64,000 bases of DNA, taken from NCBI RefSeq assembly GCF_002872255.1, contig NZ_NIPR01000004.1:1-64000 (forward strand), read 5' to 3'. Of the stretch, positions 36,096-46,158 are shown piece after piece. The translations under genes were made by a program, and so were the position numbers. Each line of letters opens with the position of its first letter. The stretch's first letter is position 1. The stretch comes from Companilactobacillus nuruki. Its GTDB lineage: Bacteria; Bacillota; Bacilli; Lactobacillales; Lactobacillaceae. The notes beneath the pieces are model-generated. The model ran no database searches and was not told the DNA's origin. It saw only the letters and a list, made by a program, of their open reading frames with translations.

Positions 36096-37490
36096 ATGAA
36101 TAAAGGTGAAATTCAAAATAGCTTAGTTCGTAAGTTATTTATCATAACCTTACTTTCAGGAACATTTACAATGTCGATTAGTCAGTCTTCTCTTTCAACT
36201 GCTTATCCTACATTGATGCGATTCTTTGGCGTTACCGCACCAACAATTCAATGGCTGACAACTGGATTTATGCTAATAATGTGTATAATGATGCCAATTA
36301 GTCCTTGGCTACTAAACAACTTTTCATTTAAGAAAATCTTTTTAAGTGTAGTAGCAATATTTGCTATTGGAACTCTTGTTATTATCATTGCTCCTAATTT
36401 TCCATTAGCTATGTTTGGAAGAGCGCTTGAAGCAATCGGTGTAGGAATATTATTTCCTTCATTCCAATCCGTTTTAATGACCATCACTCCCGAACAAAAT
36501 CGTGGTGCTACCATGGGATATGCTGGTCTGGTGATGGGATCGGCTTTAGCTTCCGGACCTATAATTTCTGGTATTGTTTTAAATTTTGTTCAGTGGCAAG
36601 GATTATTTGTGATCTTCTTAATCATTATGATTATTATCTTTATCAGTGGTTCGATAAACATCAAAGACGTTATGCCACGAAACAAGACTACTTTAGATCT
36701 TATCTCAACTATTTATCTTTTAGGATTAATTGGATTATTATATGTTGTAAATCAAGCCGGTGCTACTAGAAGTTTTGGTGGTAATCTAATTATTCTCTTA
36801 ATTATTAGTATTATTTTTACGTTTTTATTTATCCATCGTCAATTAACAAAAAAGCAGCCTTTACTAGATTTAAAAGTAATGAAAAATTTCAACTTCGACT
36901 TAGCGGTCTTATTAACCGGCTTTTCATATATCTCATTGATTGTTGTAACAATTATTTACCCACTCTACTATCAAAACATTCTACATTCATCAATTTTAAT
37001 TTCCGGATTAGCTTTAGTCCCTCCAGCTATAGTTTTAAGTATTTTAAATCCTTTGACGGGTAAATTAGCCGACAGAATTGGCTTTAAATCAACACTGCTA
37101 ATCGGAATGACAATGATAGTTATTGGCTGGTTCTTATTATTCATTATTCACGCTAAACTATCGATCTGGCCAATGATTTTAATTGCTACTCTAATTGAAG
37201 GAGGCAATGCCTTCGTGATGATGCCAGCAACGACACTAGGTGGAAATTCTTTATCTGAAGAATTGATTCCCCATGGTACAGCGATTATTACCACAGTTCG
37301 TCAACTTCTGGGTTCTCTAGGAGTTAGCTTAGCAACTTTAATTTTAGTAACCACCAATCAAAATCATCATTTGCCTGCTAACAGTGGTTTAATTGGTTAT
37401 CAAAGAGTTTTTGGGTTCTTTTTCCTTATGGCAATTATTGGTTTATTATTTGCTCTATTAATTAAAAATAATAAAAAAGTTCCTCAATAA
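36096..37490 (+). CDS. MFS multidrug transporter, DHA2 (EmrB/QacA-like) family
   Basis: A 464-residue proton-coupled exporter with about 12-14 membrane helices. The N-terminal FTMSISQSSLSTAYPTLMRFF and PTIQWLTTGFMLIMCIMMPIS, and motif C-like GLVMGSALASGPIISG near residue 148, are typical of drug:H+ antiporter family 2. The substrate cannot be predicted. It is a single gene with its own terminator. Confidence 0.88.
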   Translation: MNKGEIQNSLVRKLFIITLLSGTFTMSISQSSLSTAYPTLMRFFGVTAPTIQWLTTGFMLIMCIMMPISPWLLNNFSFKKIFLSVVAIFAIGTLVIIIAPNFPLAMFGRALEAIGVGILFPSFQSVLMTITPEQNRGATMGYAGLVMGSALASGPIISGIVLNFVQWQGLFVIFLIIMIIIFISGSINIKDVMPRNKTTLDLISTIYLLGLIGLLYVVNQAGATRSFGGNLIILLIISIIFTFLFIHRQLTKKQPLLDLKVMKNFNFDLAVLLTGFSYISLIVVTIIYPLYYQNILHSSILISGLALVPPAIVLSILNPLTGKLADRIGFKSTLLIGMTMIVIGWFLLFIIHAKLSIWPMILIATLIEGGNAFVMMPATTLGGNSLSEELIPHGTAIITTVRQLLGSLGVSLATLILVTTNQNHHLPANSGLIGYQRVFGFFFLMAIIGLLFALLIKNNKKVPQ

Positions 37491-37500
37491 AATTTATTAG

Positions 37501-37529
37501 AAGCCTATTGCTTTGATAGGCTTTTTTTG
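37501..37529 (+). terminator. Terminator of the MFS transporter
   Basis: AAGCCTAT (37501-37508) pairs with ATAGGCTT (37516-37523), followed by seven T residues, just after the stop codon. Confidence 0.88.
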
Positions 37530-37587
37530 TTGCCCTTAAATGACGTATAATTAAATTCTGAGCTATCTATCATATAGGGGTGAAACT

Positions 37588-39303
37588 TTGAACTCAAAAG
37601 AAAAATCTAAAATCATAAATATATTATCAATAACTTTGTTCTTCTTAATGTTACTGATCTGGACCCTATGGCAATTTCATTTTAATTATATGGTTTCAAT
37701 GTATGATACATTTTTTCATACTCAACGTATCTATGAAATTCGTTTAGCATTTTTACAACACACACTTCCTAGTTGGGTCAACTTCAATACCTTTTTCAAC
37801 ACTGGTCAGGCCATTAATGGTATGTATCCTGATTTCACCTTATGGCCTTTAGTCCTTATTACCAATTTTTTAACGCCAATTCATCAAATAATTGCTATTC
37901 GTTCGTTGGTCTTTGGATTAACATTTATCGTTTCATTTTTATCATTAAACAAACGTTTTGATACTCAAAATGCTATTCTAGCTGCTACTATCTTTACATT
38001 ATCAGGTTCGGCTATCAAAGATTTAACTAATGAAATGCAAACTGGTTCAGCTATCGTCATGATTTTTGCTTTCCCACTTTTATTCACATTTAAAGAGGCC
38101 GTTGAAAGTAAAAAAATTGATTATAAATTAATTATCAAAACAGCTTTATTGATGACCATTGTAATTAATTCTCATCTACTTAGTGCAGTTGTTATAGCTA
38201 TGGTTACTGGAATCTTTCTAATTATTGAAACAATCTTAAAAAAGAATTATTCCGCTTGGATCAATCTTTTAGGTGCGGCACTTTTGACAGTAATTCTTTG
38301 TTTACCTGTTATTTATCGAATTTTAAAAATATCTAAATCGGGTCTCTTAGCTCCATTTGGAAAAGGAACTGTCGTCAGTGATTCCCTGTTTGCTCTTTTT
38401 AGTACTACCACTTGGAACGGAAAATCAACAATTTCTATTGCTTCAATTATTCTGTTATTGATTGCAATAATTGGATTCAATAAATCAAAATTAAGGCAAT
38501 TAATTCCTTGGCTTTCTATCGAATTAGTTTTGATACTTTTTTGTACTAATATTGTACCTTGGAATTTACTAGAACATTTGCCTATCTTAAATACCTTTCA
38601 AGTCGCTAATTGGCGGTTTGCACCATTTTTGGGAATGATTCCTTTAATTTTAATATTAGTTAATTTCAATCAAAAATATACCCGGATAATTCTTTTATCA
38701 ATGGTCGTAATATCTTATTTAATGGCAATTAGAACCGCCTACGTTGCTCAATATAAATTTAAAGTTACCCCACAATTGGTTACCGCAACTACCACTGAAC
38801 AGGTGCCTATGAATGCCACGGTTAAATTAACTTCATCAGGTATCAACAGCAATAAGTTAGCTCGTACATTAATACCTGATTATGCTCCAAATAGTGTACC
38901 TTTAGAAAAAAATACCAATGGTGCCAGTCTTGATTCTCAATTGATCTACTTAATTTCTAATCACCTAGCAACTACAAAACAACGTGATATTGCTTTGAGT
39001 CATCAAAGTAATATTAATAGCGTTACTTTCAAAGCGAAAAATGTTCCCAAAGGAAGTATTTCGCTTCCTGTATTTGGTTATAGAACTTTAATTTATCACA
39101 TATATCTAAATAATCATCGTATTAAAGGAACCTTGAATCCTTATGGTTTTATTACTGTTTATTCCAAAAAAGATTTAAAAAATGCTACTTATAAGGTAGA
39201 GCAAGTACAACCTAAACTTTATCGTCCTTTAATTTTGATTTCATTTATACTTTATGTCAGTCTTTTAGGGATACTTATTGCACCGATTTTCAAGAAAAAA
39301 TAG
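37588..39303 (+). CDS. Large membrane protein, 6-pyruvoyl-tetrahydropterin synthase-related (YfhO-like) domain
   Basis: A 571-residue membrane protein with about 12 hydrophobic segments and a C-terminal extracellular region (about 395-545) before a last helix. The early part (MYDTFFHTQRIYEIRLAFLQHTLPSWVNFN and GMYPDFTLWPLVLI) matches the PTPS-related membrane domain, a GT-C-like family related to YfhO, which adds sugars to envelope polymers. The enzymatic role here is inference. The start is TTG at 37588 behind an AGGGGTG site. It stands alone before a bidirectional terminator. Confidence 0.75.
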   Translation: MNSKEKSKIINILSITLFFLMLLIWTLWQFHFNYMVSMYDTFFHTQRIYEIRLAFLQHTLPSWVNFNTFFNTGQAINGMYPDFTLWPLVLITNFLTPIHQIIAIRSLVFGLTFIVSFLSLNKRFDTQNAILAATIFTLSGSAIKDLTNEMQTGSAIVMIFAFPLLFTFKEAVESKKIDYKLIIKTALLMTIVINSHLLSAVVIAMVTGIFLIIETILKKNYSAWINLLGAALLTVILCLPVIYRILKISKSGLLAPFGKGTVVSDSLFALFSTTTWNGKSTISIASIILLLIAIIGFNKSKLRQLIPWLSIELVLILFCTNIVPWNLLEHLPILNTFQVANWRFAPFLGMIPLILILVNFNQKYTRIILLSMVVISYLMAIRTAYVAQYKFKVTPQLVTATTTEQVPMNATVKLTSSGINSNKLARTLIPDYAPNSVPLEKNTNGASLDSQLIYLISNHLATTKQRDIALSHQSNINSVTFKAKNVPKGSISLPVFGYRTLIYHIYLNNHRIKGTLNPYGFITVYSKKDLKNATYKVEQVQPKLYRPLILISFILYVSLLGILIAPIFKKK

Positions 39304-39309
39304 TATAAG

Positions 39310-39355
39310 AATAAAGCTATATCGACTTAAATTCAGTCAATATAGCTTTATTTTT
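39310..39355. terminator. Bidirectional terminator between the PTPS-related gene and the EIIC gene
   Basis: A long stem, AATAAAGCTATAT with ATATAGCTTTATT plus an inner GACT/AGTC, has A/T runs on both sides. It lies between convergent genes. Confidence 0.88.
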
Positions 39356-39371
39356 ATACACATTTTATTAA

Positions 39372-40616
39372 TTAATCTGTAGTTTGGTTTTTTGATTCAT
39401 CAACAAGCATTTGCTTCTCGGCGACTTTAAAGAATGGATAATACATTGCACCTGCAAGCACTAATTCAACAGCTGACCAAACTGCAGCACGCCAATCCCA
39501 ACCAGTTGCCATTAATGGACCAATAATCGGAGGCATTGTCCATGGAACCATAGCAACAGGAGCATTCATCAAACCCAAGCTAATTAGTACATAACTGCCA
39601 GTTGCAAGAATCAATGGAATAACAATAAAAGGAATCATTGTTAAAGGATTCATAACAATCGGAAAACCAAAAATAACTGGTTCATTAATTTCGAATAAGG
39701 CTCCTGGAAAAGCGACCCGTCCAAGGTCACGATAAGTTTTGCTCTTCGAAAATAACATTAAAATAACTAATGTGATTGTTGCACCTGTACCACCAACGTT
39801 GACCATCAAACTAGAGAAACCAGCCGCAGTTGCATATGGTAATGGTTGATGATGTGCAAATGCGGTAGCATTAGCAGCTAAAAATTGTAGAAAAATCGGA
39901 TCGGCAATACCTTCCAAAGTCATATCTCCATGAATACCACAAACCCATAATAAACTCACAAGAAATGTATAAACTAAGATTCCTGGAAGAGTGTTCATAG
40001 CAAATAATAATGGATGGAAAATAGCTTGAATGACTTGATTAATATCAATATGTAACGGCATTCTGATAAACCAAAATAATAATAGGATTACAAATCCTGG
40101 CAAAAGTGAAACAAATGAGTTAGACACGGCTGCTGGAACACCATCTGGTAATTTAATAACAATATTCTTCTTAATAAAGAAATTAAAAATAGTAACAGAA
40201 ATCATTGCCGTAATAATTGCAGTAAACAAACCTGAAGATGAAAAATTATCTGTATCTAATTTAAACTTATCATTAAAAGATACGATTACAAAGGCCATTG
40301 TTGATAACCCTGAACCAGAAATAGGGTCGATCTCTAATTCCTTAGATAATTGATACCCAATACCAATTGCAGCAAGTAAAGAAATGATTCCAAACGAACC
40401 ATTAACGGCTACCCCTATCATATCCATATATGGTTTGATTAAATTTGTCCACGCCTTAATAGGAATATTCCCCAAAATAAGAAAAATGCTACCACTGATA
40501 ATTGCTGGTAAAGTTAATACCAGGCCATTACGAATAGATACTAAATATTTATTATTACCCACCTTGGACATAGGTGGCATAATAGTATTTTGAAGCCAAT
40601 CCATGAATTTATTCAT
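39372..40616 (-). CDS. celB: PTS cellobiose/diacetylchitobiose-type EIIC
   Basis: The membrane channel of a lactose/cellobiose-family phosphotransferase system. The 414-residue protein has about ten helices, the N-terminal MNKFMDWLQNTIMPPMSKVGNNKYLVSIRNGL, and family motifs GGTGATITLVILMLFSKS near residue 275 and the conserved FEINEPVIFGFPIVMNP near 308. No EIIA, EIIB or phospho-glycosidase gene is adjacent, so it must use partners elsewhere. The sugar is a beta-glucoside or chitobiose by family only. A cre-like site and several inverted repeats lie upstream. GGGGGGAG precedes the ATG. Confidence 0.92.
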   Translation of the reverse strand: MNKFMDWLQNTIMPPMSKVGNNKYLVSIRNGLVLTLPAIISGSIFLILGNIPIKAWTNLIKPYMDMIGVAVNGSFGIISLLAAIGIGYQLSKELEIDPISGSGLSTMAFVIVSFNDKFKLDTDNFSSSGLFTAIITAMISVTIFNFFIKKNIVIKLPDGVPAAVSNSFVSLLPGFVILLLFWFIRMPLHIDINQVIQAIFHPLLFAMNTLPGILVYTFLVSLLWVCGIHGDMTLEGIADPIFLQFLAANATAFAHHQPLPYATAAGFSSLMVNVGGTGATITLVILMLFSKSKTYRDLGRVAFPGALFEINEPVIFGFPIVMNPLTMIPFIVIPLILATGSYVLISLGLMNAPVAMVPWTMPPIIGPLMATGWDWRAAVWSAVELVLAGAMYYPFFKVAEKQMLVDESKNQTTD

Positions 40617-40639
40617 GAATTACTCCCCCCTCTCTTTGC

Positions 40640-40736
40640 CGTTAGTTTATCTAACGACAACTAAAAGTATATTCCAGGAAGCGCTTTCTAACAATAGGTA
40701 TATACCATTTTTACTAAATAATTGACATTCTGTCAA
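40640..40736 (-). promoter_or_regulatory. celB upstream region: cre-like site and inverted repeats
   Basis: A cre-like AGGAAGCGCTTTCT (40676-40689) points to catabolite repression by CcpA. Three inverted repeats also lie here: CGTTAG-n5-CTAACG (40640-40656), next to the ribosome binding site; GGTATATACC (40697-40706); and TTGACA-TTC-TGTCAA (40722-40736). They could be operators for a local regulator, but no regulator gene is adjacent. Positions 40737-40828 hold part of a dispersed repeat and nothing else clear. Confidence 0.6.
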
Positions 40737-40809
40737 AATATCTAGCAAAATACGAAAGGACCATAATAACGTATAAACAAATAACTCATTATCTAAATTT
40801 AGAATCTGC

Positions 40810-40865
40810 GTTTTTTTCCGCTTAAACTAAAAAACCCCAGCAATCAAAGTACGATTACTAGGGGG
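40810..40865. repeat. Dispersed intergenic hairpin repeat, copy 1 (also whiA terminator)
   Basis: TTTTCCGCTTAAAC followed by about 14 bases, then AGCAATC and ACGATTACTAGG. The same order of blocks with the same spacing appears at 56284-56335. The hairpin made by CCCCAG-AATC and GATT-CTAGGGG, with T residues next to it on the minus strand, should act as the whiA terminator. Confidence 0.6.
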
Positions 40866-40890
40866 AGTTAATGCTAGAAAGATTAATTTG

Positions 40891-41817
40891 TTAAGCTTCA
40901 GCTAATTGATTTAACTTTCTTAAACGATGATTAATACCTGATTTAGAAATAGGACCACTGGGAACCATATCACCAAGTTCCTTCAATGAAACCTCGGGAT
41001 TCTCTAAACGTAACACTGCAATTTCACGTAATTTATCTGGCAATGAATCTAAGCCAACGGTCGCCTGTAAATGCTTAATATTTTCAATTTGTCGTTCTGC
41101 GGCAGCAACTGTTTTATTGATATTAGCATTCTCACAGTTAACCAAACGATTAACTGAATTACGCATATCACGAACAATTCTGATATCCTCAAATTTTAAC
41201 ATTGAATTTGTTGCACCGATCAATTGTAAAAAGTCAGCAATTTTTTCGGCTTCTTTCAAATAAACAATATATCCATTACGTCGTTTAGTCGTTCGGGCAT
41301 TCAAATGAAAATAATTCATCATCTTAGCAATGCCCTCATTATGAGTTTCATACAATGAATAAATCTCCAAATGATACCTTGATGTTTCAGGGTTATTAAC
41401 ACTTCCAGTGGCTAAAAAGGCGCCACGAAGGTATGAGCGCATTCGTTGATCCTCATTTAAAACCTCTTCAGGAACATCAGTATTGATCGACAAACCCGAC
41501 TCATCTAAAATATCCAAATCAGTCAAAACTTTATTAGTATCATATTTCAAACGAACTAAATATTGATTATTCTTTTTCAACTTCATCTTTTTACGCACAA
41601 GTAATTCTGACTCTATACCATACTTTTGCTTAATCAAAGAAAAAATTCTTCTGGCAATGGCAGCATTCTCAGTCTGTGCGGTTAAGACAAAATGATGATT
41701 TTGTAAACTCAATGATCCATTCATTCTTAACAGAGCCGATAACTCAACTCGAGCATGTTCTGGATGGACGACAAGTTTTGTGAGTTCTTGTTTAACCTCA
41801 CTTGCATAAGAAACCAC
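40891..41817 (-). CDS. whiA: DNA-binding protein WhiA
   Basis: A conserved Gram-positive protein linked to cell division and chromosome segregation. The 308-residue protein has a degenerate LAGLIDADG-type homing-endonuclease-like domain ([25 protein letters not shown] near residue 130) and a C-terminal helix-turn-helix ([27 protein letters not shown]). The start is GTG at 41817, overlapping the yvcK stop by one base (TAGTG). It is last in rapZ-yvcK-whiA. Confidence 0.96.
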   Translation of the reverse strand: MVSYASEVKQELTKLVVHPEHARVELSALLRMNGSLSLQNHHFVLTAQTENAAIARRIFSLIKQKYGIESELLVRKKMKLKKNNQYLVRLKYDTNKVLTDLDILDESGLSINTDVPEEVLNEDQRMRSYLRGAFLATGSVNNPETSRYHLEIYSLYETHNEGIAKMMNYFHLNARTTKRRNGYIVYLKEAEKIADFLQLIGATNSMLKFEDIRIVRDMRNSVNRLVNCENANINKTVAAAERQIENIKHLQATVGLDSLPDKLREIAVLRLENPEVSLKELGDMVPSGPISKSGINHRLRKLNQLAEA

Positions 41818-42851
41818 TAACGCCTCACCTCATTTTTTCTATTACCTGATTGCAGTGATAAATTAATTATCTCTTTAGCAACCTTTTCCCCATCATGGAA
41901 TGCTCCCTTATCATGCAATGATAAAAAGTCATCTTGAACAACCTTACATCCCATTTTGCGTAAGCTTTCAAAATCAGTATCAACCTGATTAACATATTCA
42001 TCATATTTTTTATGATCCATATAACCATCGGGAACTTTACGAGTGTTAACCAAAACGGTATCAATAAAATTACCGCCCAAATGCTCATTTAATACTTTAA
42101 CGTGATCAGCATCAGTGAAACCTTCAGTTTCACCAATTTGTGTCATAATATTACAAATATAGACTACCTCGGCTGACGTTTGCTTAACCGCCTCACCAAT
42201 ATCTTTAATCATTAAATTAGGCAAAATGCTGGTAAATAAACTACCAGGTCCTAATACAACAACATCGGCTTGCATAATTGATGCAATAACTGAAATAACT
42301 GACTTTGGTTCCTTTTCAGGTTCATCTGAGTTAGTAACCCAAACTCTTTTGACATGCTTACCAGAATGGGTAATTTCATGTTCTCCAGATAGAGTAGTTC
42401 CATCAGTAAATTCAGCGTTCAAAGTCAATTTTGTATTGCTAGCTGGATAAACTTGGCCATCGACATGCATCATTGTAGATAATTCTTGAACCGCATCGAA
42501 AATATTAGGTGACATTTCAGTCAAGGCAGCAATGATTAGATTTCCAATCGCATGACCAGAGAAGAAATCATCGTTAGTTTTAAAACGATATTGAAAAACA
42601 TCTAAATCCACTTTTGGCAAATCAGATAATGATGCTAAAACATTTCGAATATCCCCAGGAGGGACAACGTTAATATAATCACGAATGACACCAGATGATC
42701 CCCCATCATCAGCCACAGTAACAATTGCTGTGATATTAGCATCCATATTTCTTAAACTATTTAATACTACCGGTAAACCAGTACCCCCACCTATAACTAC
42801 AACTCTTGGACGACGCCCCTTAACAACACGAACTATCCTATTTGTTGCCAT
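41817..42851 (-). CDS. yvcK: YvcK/GlmR family protein
   Basis: A 344-residue protein of the CofD-like YvcK family, which binds UDP-sugars and, in Bacillus, stimulates GlmS and helps growth on gluconeogenic carbon. Markers are [18 protein letters not shown] at the N-terminus, [29 protein letters not shown] near 43, and [13 protein letters not shown] near 200. It overlaps rapZ by 14 bp and whiA by one base. Confidence 0.95.
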   Translation of the reverse strand: MATNRIVRVVKGRRPRVVVIGGGTGLPVVLNSLRNMDANITAIVTVADDGGSSGVIRDYINVVPPGDIRNVLASLSDLPKVDLDVFQYRFKTNDDFFSGHAIGNLIIAALTEMSPNIFDAVQELSTMMHVDGQVYPASNTKLTLNAEFTDGTTLSGEHEITHSGKHVKRVWVTNSDEPEKEPKSVISVIASIMQADVVVLGPGSLFTSILPNLMIKDIGEAVKQTSAEVVYICNIMTQIGETEGFTDADHVKVLNEHLGGNFIDTVLVNTRKVPDGYMDHKKYDEYVNQVDTDFESLRKMGCKVVQDDFLSLHDKGAFHDGEKVAKEIINLSLQSGNRKNEVRR

Positions 42852-43752
42852 GTTCGATTACCTTCTTTTGAGATTTTTCCATGTCACGGTGAGTAACATC
42901 TACATAATATTTCTTTTTCAAATCTGTACCTAAACGTTGTGCAATAGCTACCGAACGATGTTGACCACCAGTGCAGCCAATTGCTATTGTTAAACTGGTT
43001 TTTCCTTCCTTTTCATATCCAGGAATGATATCTTTTAACAAGTCATAAAATTTATCATAAAAATTCTTAGTTTCAGAATCATCCATGACGTAATCATAGA
43101 CGGGTTTATCCATACCAGTTTGGGTTTTTAACTCTTTAATATAAAATGGATTTCTTAAGAATCTAACATCCATAACAATATCGGCATCAATTGGCAAGCC
43201 ATACTTAAATCCAAAAGACATTACCTCAATATGAAAGGTAGGTACTGCACTACTTTCTTGAAAATTATCAAAAATCTCTTCTCGTAATTGTCGCGGAGTT
43301 AGATCAGTAGTATCAATTTCAACTGATGCTCTACCTCTTATTTCGGAAAGCAATTCTCTTTCTTTTTGAATTCCATCTAACAATCGACCTTCCATAGCAA
43401 GTGGATGGCTACGACGAGTCTCTTTATAGCGAGAAACCAATTCTTCATCAGAAGCATTTAAGAAGAGTATCTTCATATCAACTTTTTGACTCTTCTCTTG
43501 TTCATCCTCATCGACTTTTGAAAGCATAGAGAAAATCTCATCATAAAATGATCTTGATCTAATATCCACAACTAAAGCTACTTTATTTATTGTACCTGAC
43601 TCATGGACTAGCTCCCAAAACTTAGGAAGTAAGTTGGGTGGCATATTATCAATACAGAAATATCCTAAATCTTCAAAGGATCGCATTGCAACAGTCTTAC
43701 CAGCTCCACTCATCCCAGTAACAATAACCAAATTAAGCACATCTTTTGCCAT
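42838..43752 (-). CDS. rapZ: RNase adapter / nucleotide-binding protein RapZ
   Basis: A 304-residue P-loop protein (YvcJ in Bacillus, RapZ in Escherichia coli). The Walker A motif is GMSGAGKT (residues 13-20). A conserved [13 protein letters not shown] follows, and the C-terminal domain has the [16 protein letters not shown] signature. In E. coli RapZ controls glmZ RNA decay; the Gram-positive role is less clear. It leads the rapZ-yvcK-whiA operon. Confidence 0.95.
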   Translation of the reverse strand: MAKDVLNLVIVTGMSGAGKTVAMRSFEDLGYFCIDNMPPNLLPKFWELVHESGTINKVALVVDIRSRSFYDEIFSMLSKVDEDEQEKSQKVDMKILFLNASDEELVSRYKETRRSHPLAMEGRLLDGIQKERELLSEIRGRASVEIDTTDLTPRQLREEIFDNFQESSAVPTFHIEVMSFGFKYGLPIDADIVMDVRFLRNPFYIKELKTQTGMDKPVYDYVMDDSETKNFYDKFYDLLKDIIPGYEKEGKTSLTIAIGCTGGQHRSVAIAQRLGTDLKKKYYVDVTHRDMEKSQKKVIEHGNK

Positions 43753-43881
43753 ACCGCACCTCGCATTCGATTATAAGCATAACATAACGGGCCGGGCGTG
43801 TCACTTAGGCATAGATAAATATTTAAATTATTTTTTATCATAAATTTGTATTAAAATTAAATTAATCAGGGGGGATCTCTT

Positions 43882-45903
43882 ATGGACACTGTCTTTTTAG
43901 TACTCTTATTAATAGCGGCCGTCATTATTGCCAATATTTTTTCTTGGAAATTTGACAAAATTCCGGTTGCATTCATTCAAATTGCAGCAGGTTTAGTTTT
44001 ATCGTTACTACCAATCTACAATCATTTTGAACTTGAACCAGAAATATTTTTATTGGTTATCATCTCTGTGCTGATGTTTAACGACGGACAGCACACCAGT
44101 TTATCCAGATTAACGCATCAATTTGGAACCACATTTTCTTTATCTGTTGAATTAGCAATTATTTCTATCTTGGTAGTCGGATTTATTACACATTTAATTA
44201 TCCCAAGTATGCCATTAGCACTGGCCTTTGCTCTGGGAGCTATAATCACGCCTACAGATGCTGTTGCGGTCAGTTCAATTACCAGTAATATGTTAGTGCC
44301 GACCAATGTTATGAGCACTTTGGAAAACGAATCTCTCTTTAATGATGCATCTGGTATCGTCGCTTTAAATCTTGCCATTGCTGCTGCTATAACAGGACAG
44401 TTTTCACTCTTAAATAGTATCGGAAACTTCGTCTATGTTTTCTTTGGAGGAATTATTTTGGGTGGTATTTTAGGAGCATTTATAGTGGGAATTCGTTTGA
44501 AATTAATCAATATGCACGTTGACACTCCTTCTGTAATGGTTCCATTTACTATATTGACTCCATTTGTTGTTTATTTAATTGCTGAAGCTGCTGGCGTTTC
44601 TGGAATTCTGGCCGTTGTTGTAACTGGATTAATTCATGGTATTCAACAAAATCGTTTACGTTTAACAAGTTCTCGTTTACAAATAGTTATGAATAGTACC
44701 TGGCAGGTTATTTCTAGTATCCTAAACGGAATTGTCTTTGTACTCCTGGGATTATCTTTACCAAGCGTAATTATTAATTTGCATAAACATGACACTAGTT
44801 CTGTTTTTATCCTTTTGGGAGTTGGGGTGGTTCTATACGTTATTATGACTGCCTTAAGATACTTTTGGACAAACTGGGATTTTGCTCGTATCAGAGCTTG
44901 GGACAAAAAAGAAAAGCACGCTAATAGTATTGTTATTGCGTACAGTGGTGTGCATGGAACCATTACCTTAGCAATGGCCTTCTCGTTACCTTTAACCCTC
45001 AATGGTCAACCTTTCCCTTATCGAAATGATATTATCTTTGTGGCGGCTATTGTTATCTTAATTAGTCTTTTAGTTCCTACAATTGCTTTACCCTTCCTAT
45101 TACCACATCAAGTTAATAAATTTACTGAAGAAGAATTAACAGCAGCTAAGGGACAAATGGTCGATGAAGCCATTTCTTCCATTCAAACACGACATAGTAA
45201 TTCAATCAGTGCCAGCCAAGTAATCAATATTTTGGACGGTCAAAGAACCGTTGCTGGTAACATTGATAAGACAAAATTAAATATTATTTTTGATAATTGT
45301 TTTGAGTTAGAACAACAAACTATTAATGATATGCTTCAAAATAATGAAATTTCTGATTTGAATGCTGATCTTTATATGCGCGTTTCACGCAGGACTATTA
45401 TTCAATATCAGCAAAGTAACTGGCAAAGATTTGTACTATTCCTAAAATTCAATCTAAGTAAGGTTTCTTTTAGTAAAAAGGCCCGAAAACAAAGAAAGAT
45501 TTTTCATCAAATGGCCCGCCAAAAACCGGATAATCGTCAAGAAATGCTGAAACGTAACAAAGAAATGTGGCAACAGATGGCAATAACTGAAAAGAAACCA
45601 TATGAAAAAATCACAAGTTATCTAAATCAAAGTTTAATTAATGATGGTAAAAACAATCGTGAAATAAGCATTGTAAGACGTGCATACGACGAGCGTCACC
45701 GTCGATTAACCAGCAGTTTTAATAGTCGTGATGATTTTGAAGCCGATCAAAATGAATTATTGATTGAGGCTTTTCAACAAGAAAATACCTACATTCAATC
45801 CAAAATTGCTTCAAAAGAATTTAGTTCTGAATTAGGTAGCGCATTATATGAACAAATCTCTACCGATCAATTGGTATATTTACAATCTTTAAATGAAGAG
45901 TAA
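43882..45903 (+). CDS. Na+/H+ antiporter, CPA1 (NhaP-type) family
   Basis: A 673-residue cation:proton antiporter. About 12 membrane helices fill residues 1-410. The ion-site ATPTDAVAVSS motif appears as IITPTDAVAVSSI near residue 128, and ENESLFNDASGIVALNLA near 150 carries the conserved acidic pair. A long hydrophilic C-terminal tail (about 420-673) may be regulatory. It probably exports Na+ or K+ for pH and salt tolerance. GGGGGGAT precedes the ATG. It is monocistronic. Confidence 0.9.
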   Translation: MDTVFLVLLLIAAVIIANIFSWKFDKIPVAFIQIAAGLVLSLLPIYNHFELEPEIFLLVIISVLMFNDGQHTSLSRLTHQFGTTFSLSVELAIISILVVGFITHLIIPSMPLALAFALGAIITPTDAVAVSSITSNMLVPTNVMSTLENESLFNDASGIVALNLAIAAAITGQFSLLNSIGNFVYVFFGGIILGGILGAFIVGIRLKLINMHVDTPSVMVPFTILTPFVVYLIAEAAGVSGILAVVVTGLIHGIQQNRLRLTSSRLQIVMNSTWQVISSILNGIVFVLLGLSLPSVIINLHKHDTSSVFILLGVGVVLYVIMTALRYFWTNWDFARIRAWDKKEKHANSIVIAYSGVHGTITLAMAFSLPLTLNGQPFPYRNDIIFVAAIVILISLLVPTIALPFLLPHQVNKFTEEELTAAKGQMVDEAISSIQTRHSNSISASQVINILDGQRTVAGNIDKTKLNIIFDNCFELEQQTINDMLQNNEISDLNADLYMRVSRRTIIQYQQSNWQRFVLFLKFNLSKVSFSKKARKQRKIFHQMARQKPDNRQEMLKRNKEMWQQMAITEKKPYEKITSYLNQSLINDGKNNREISIVRRAYDERHRRLTSSFNSRDDFEADQNELLIEAFQQENTYIQSKIASKEFSSELGSALYEQISTDQLVYLQSLNEE

Positions 45904-45910
45904 GAATACA

Positions 45911-45964
45911 AAATATAGGACCATATCAAACAGAAATCATGTTGTTTGATATGGTCCTATATTT
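45911..45964 (+). terminator. Long perfect hairpin after the antiporter gene
   Basis: Arms 45911-45932 and 45943-45964 are a perfect 22-bp inverted repeat around a 10-nt loop, eight bases after the stop. The stem ends in ATATTT rather than a long T-run. It is most likely a terminator or RNA-stabilising hairpin. Positions 45970-46158 are AT-rich with no clear feature. Confidence 0.75.
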
Positions 45965-46158
45965 ATTCCATAGAGAGATTAGAAATCTGACAATTTCTTT
46001 TAATACAATTGGTATATATAAATTATTAAATTTATAAAAACTGTTATTTTGCCTATTAAACAAGTGTTTCCAATTATATGAGCCCTAATAAAATATTTTT
46101 GGTATATATATTTTTACGTATTAATATAAAGCCAAAAATAAAAAAGAAGGTTCTAAAA

